Assembly: GCA_944389105.1 (NCBI GenBank) | Contig: CALXLD010000022.1 | Location: forward strand, 62,001 to 126,000 | Length of the DNA stretch: 64,000 bases | DNA from: an uncultured Spirochaetaceae bacterium | GTDB taxonomy: Bacteria; Spirochaetota; Spirochaetia; Sphaerochaetales; Sphaerochaetaceae | Direction: 5' to 3' | Shown here: positions 62,306 through 64,000 of the stretch, one piece after another | Position numbering within the stretch: the first letter of the stretch is position 1 | Layout: each line of letters starts with the position of its first letter | Position numbers and translations under genes: made by a program | The notes under the pieces: generated by a model | What the model was told of the DNA's origin: nothing | The model's database searches: none | The model's input: only the letters and a program-made list of their open reading frames with translations

Positions 62306-62896
62306 ATGAACAAGAAAGGGAGAGGAAAACTTCCTGTGGGGGAAGATTGCCGTTTCAAACGCTCAGAAAACACAAAAGAAAGACTTTCAGATACTCTTAA
62401 GAAGCTTATCAGACATATGGATTACAACGCGATCGGAGTTTCAAGAATAGCAAGGGAATCAGGGATGAGCAGGAATAGCTTCTACTACCATTTCGCAAGC
62501 AAGGAAGAGCTTGTGGACTACATTCTTGAGAGAGATCTCAGGAAAGGAACGGAGAAAGCTTATGGAAATCTCATAGGATGGGATTCACTGGTTATACTCT
62601 GCAGAACGCTATATGCTGACCATTATTTCTATAAAGCAATCTCTGCCTCCTCAGATTCAAGGAAAATCCAGGCTATCATCTCACCTCTGATTACGAAAGC
62701 GACGGGGAGCATCTTCCATATACCGGAAAAAAGCAGCTGCTCGACGCTGGCGGTGGATTCAGTCATGACAGCAATCATAAGGTGGATGGAAGCTGACAAT
62801 CCAAGGAAACCATATGATTTTCTTTACAATCTGAGAAATGAATATCTAGCACTTGCGGAAGGATTCATGATGCAGCCGGGAAGCCCGGTTTTATAG
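62306..62896 (+). CDS. TetR family regulator
   Basis: The 196-aa regulator has a helix-turn-helix at about residues 40-85 (ISRIARESGMSRNSFYYHFASKEEL) and a C-terminal helical domain resembling TetR_C_8 types. ATG 62306 follows AAGGGG; an upstream in-frame GTG at 62231 lies inside the palindrome and is rejected. It is divergent from ilvA, with the palindromic operator between them, so autoregulation and ilvA control are plausible. Confidence 0.85.
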   Translation: MNKKGRGKLPVGEDCRFKRSENTKERLSDTLKKLIRHMDYNAIGVSRIARESGMSRNSFYYHFASKEELVDYILERDLRKGTEKAYGNLIGWDSLVILCRTLYADHYFYKAISASSDSRKIQAIISPLITKATGSIFHIPEKSSCSTLAVDSVMTAIIRWMEADNPRKPYDFLYNLRNEYLALAEGFMMQPGSPVL

Positions 62897-62926
62897 ACAA
62901 CTAGCCTGAACTGACTAATTACTTTC

Positions 62927-63000
62927 CACCTGAGCATTACTATCTTTTTTCCAGGGAAAGAAAAATGAAAGGAAAAAGCATAAAGGAAAATGCTCAGGTG
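62927..63000 (+). promoter_or_regulatory. Long-range inverted repeat enclosing a start codon
   Basis: CACCTGAGCATT (62927-62938) and AATGCTCAGGTG (62989-63000) are perfect 12-bp complements around 50 nt that hold the Shine-Dalgarno and ATG of the radical SAM gene. In RNA the stem would put the ribosome site in the loop. Confidence 0.5.
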
Positions 63001-64000
63001 CTGGCAATGAAGACAGCCCTCAGCTATATCAACGGGAAAGACCCGGATGAAGCAATTGAGAAAGTCTTAAGCTGGGTTGACAAGTTCGACGAGAAAGACG
63101 GGACAGTCGCGGTACAGAGAAAATACATCCATCAGTATCTCGGCGATAAGAACGGAAACTGGTACAGATTCGTGAAAAGCTTCTGGGATGATATCGATCC
63201 GGATGTACGGATGAGGACTTTCGAGAACTTCATAATAAACGCAACGATCTTTGGCGGAAGACGCAAGAAAGAAGCAATGGAAAAGTATGGCTGCAACATA
63301 CCTTGGACAATACTCATAGATCCAACCTCAGCCTGCAATCTCCACTGCACAGGATGCTGGGCTGCAGAGTATGGGAACAAGCTTAATCTTGACTACGATA
63401 CCCTTGATTCCATAATCAGGCAGGCAAATGAACTTGGGGTAAGGATGTTCCTCTTCTCCGGCGGAGAGCCTCTTGTAAGAAAGAAGGATATACTGCAGCT
63501 CTGCGCTTCCCATCCTGACTCACAGTTCATGGCGTTCACAAACGGAACTCTCATCGATGATGAATTTGCCGATGCAATGCTTGAGGTTAAGAATTTCATC
63601 CCGGCAATCTCCGTCGAGGGTTTTGAGGAGGCTACTGATTTCCGCAGAGGAGAAGGAACCTTCAAGTCGATAGAGAAAGCAATAGGCATCCTCCGCTCCC
63701 ATAAGCTGCCATTCGGAGTTTCCTGCTGCTATACACATCAGAATGTCAATGTTATCGGATCGGAAGAATACTTTGACTGGATGATCGATAACGGGGCAAA
63801 GTTTGCCTGGTTCTTCACGTATGTCCCCGTTGGGAAAGGGGCCCCTACCAACCTTATGGCTACAGCAGAGGACAGGGCATTCATGTATAGGAAAATAAGG
63901 GAATACAGGAATACAAAGCCAATTTTCACTATGGATTTCTGGAATGATGGAGAGTATGTAAAAGGGTGTATCGCAGGTGGAAGATACTACTTCCATATTA
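62965..64000 (+). CDS. Radical SAM protein (cut by right edge)
   Basis: 345 codons are visible without a stop. An N-terminal helical region (residues 1-100) precedes the radical SAM core. The cluster motif is C124-x3-C128-x2-C131 (CNLHCTGC), with FLFSGGEPL as the SAM-binding glycine motif and a final visible YVKGCIAGGRYYFHI that may begin a SPASM-like or auxiliary-cluster region. Product unknown. GGGAAAG precedes the ATG, inside the inverted repeat. Confidence 0.85.
   Translation, partial: MKGKSIKENAQVLAMKTALSYINGKDPDEAIEKVLSWVDKFDEKDGTVAVQRKYIHQYLGDKNGNWYRFVKSFWDDIDPDVRMRTFENFIINATIFGGRRKKEAMEKYGCNIPWTILIDPTSACNLHCTGCWAAEYGNKLNLDYDTLDSIIRQANELGVRMFLFSGGEPLVRKKDILQLCASHPDSQFMAFTNGTLIDDEFADAMLEVKNFIPAISVEGFEEATDFRRGEGTFKSIEKAIGILRSHKLPFGVSCCYTHQNVNVIGSEEYFDWMIDNGAKFAWFFTYVPVGKGAPTNLMATAEDRAFMYRKIREYRNTKPIFTMDFWNDGEYVKGCIAGGRYYFHI

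Noticed and set aside
1-64000. CRISPR array, insertion sequence, prophage or integron
   Set aside because: No regularly spaced repeats, transposase, integrase or phage genes were seen on either strand.

Overview
The window is a compact, gene-dense stretch (no gap over about 300 bp, no rRNA or tRNA gene seen) of a carbohydrate-fermenting, Gram-negative-type bacterium. Outer-membrane-like and lipoprotein genes, biotin-dependent oxaloacetate decarboxylase, YesMN/CUT1 sugar systems and many glycosidases together suggest a spirochaete, perhaps Sphaerochaeta-like and gut-associated. This is inference from gene content and moderate GC; no marker gene in the window settles it.

Left part (1-39 kb): carbohydrate catabolism. 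A CUT1 sugar ABC operon with an uncharacterised partner enzyme is divergent from a YesN/YesM two-component pair. Then come a GH2 beta-galactosidase, an NFU-type protein with a GH38 mannosidase and phosphoglucomutase, a MATE exporter, a beta-barrel protein with an Ldh2-type dehydrogenase, a GH36 alpha-galactosidase with gpsA, an AraC regulator fused to a TIM barrel, a uronide-type locus (paralogue of the first uncharacterised enzyme, GH105, MFS transporter), an Mrp/NUDIX/SIMPL operon and a GH28/GH38 operon.

Middle (39-49 kb): the oadGAB sodium-pump decarboxylase, whose alpha subunit carries three tandem biotinyl domains, then an esterase, dCMP deaminase, an FAD-less molybdenum hydroxylase, a PepT-like peptidase and RNase D.

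Right part (49.9-64 kb): two AT-rich beta-helix-type surface lipoproteins flank a zur-znuACB-mgtC operon. Both have a homopolymer (G9 and C7) just after the start codon, and in both the frame opened by the Shine-Dalgarno-spaced ATG is shifted by one base from the long lipoprotein frame. This is the pattern expected of slipped-strand phase variation and is the most exciting feature of the window. Then follow a GDPD, a three-gene zinc-ribbon/DUF5685/J-domain module, TetR regulators, ilvA, a HAD phosphatase and a radical SAM gene cut by the right edge.

A second theme is transcription start architecture: at least five genes lack a usable Shine-Dalgarno and have a sigma70-like -10 hexamer exactly 6 nt before the ATG (ilvA, GH2, AraC, YesN, the zinc-ribbon gene), and zur has one 8 nt away, predicting leaderless mRNAs. 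Six of nine convergent gene pairs overlap at their 3' ends.
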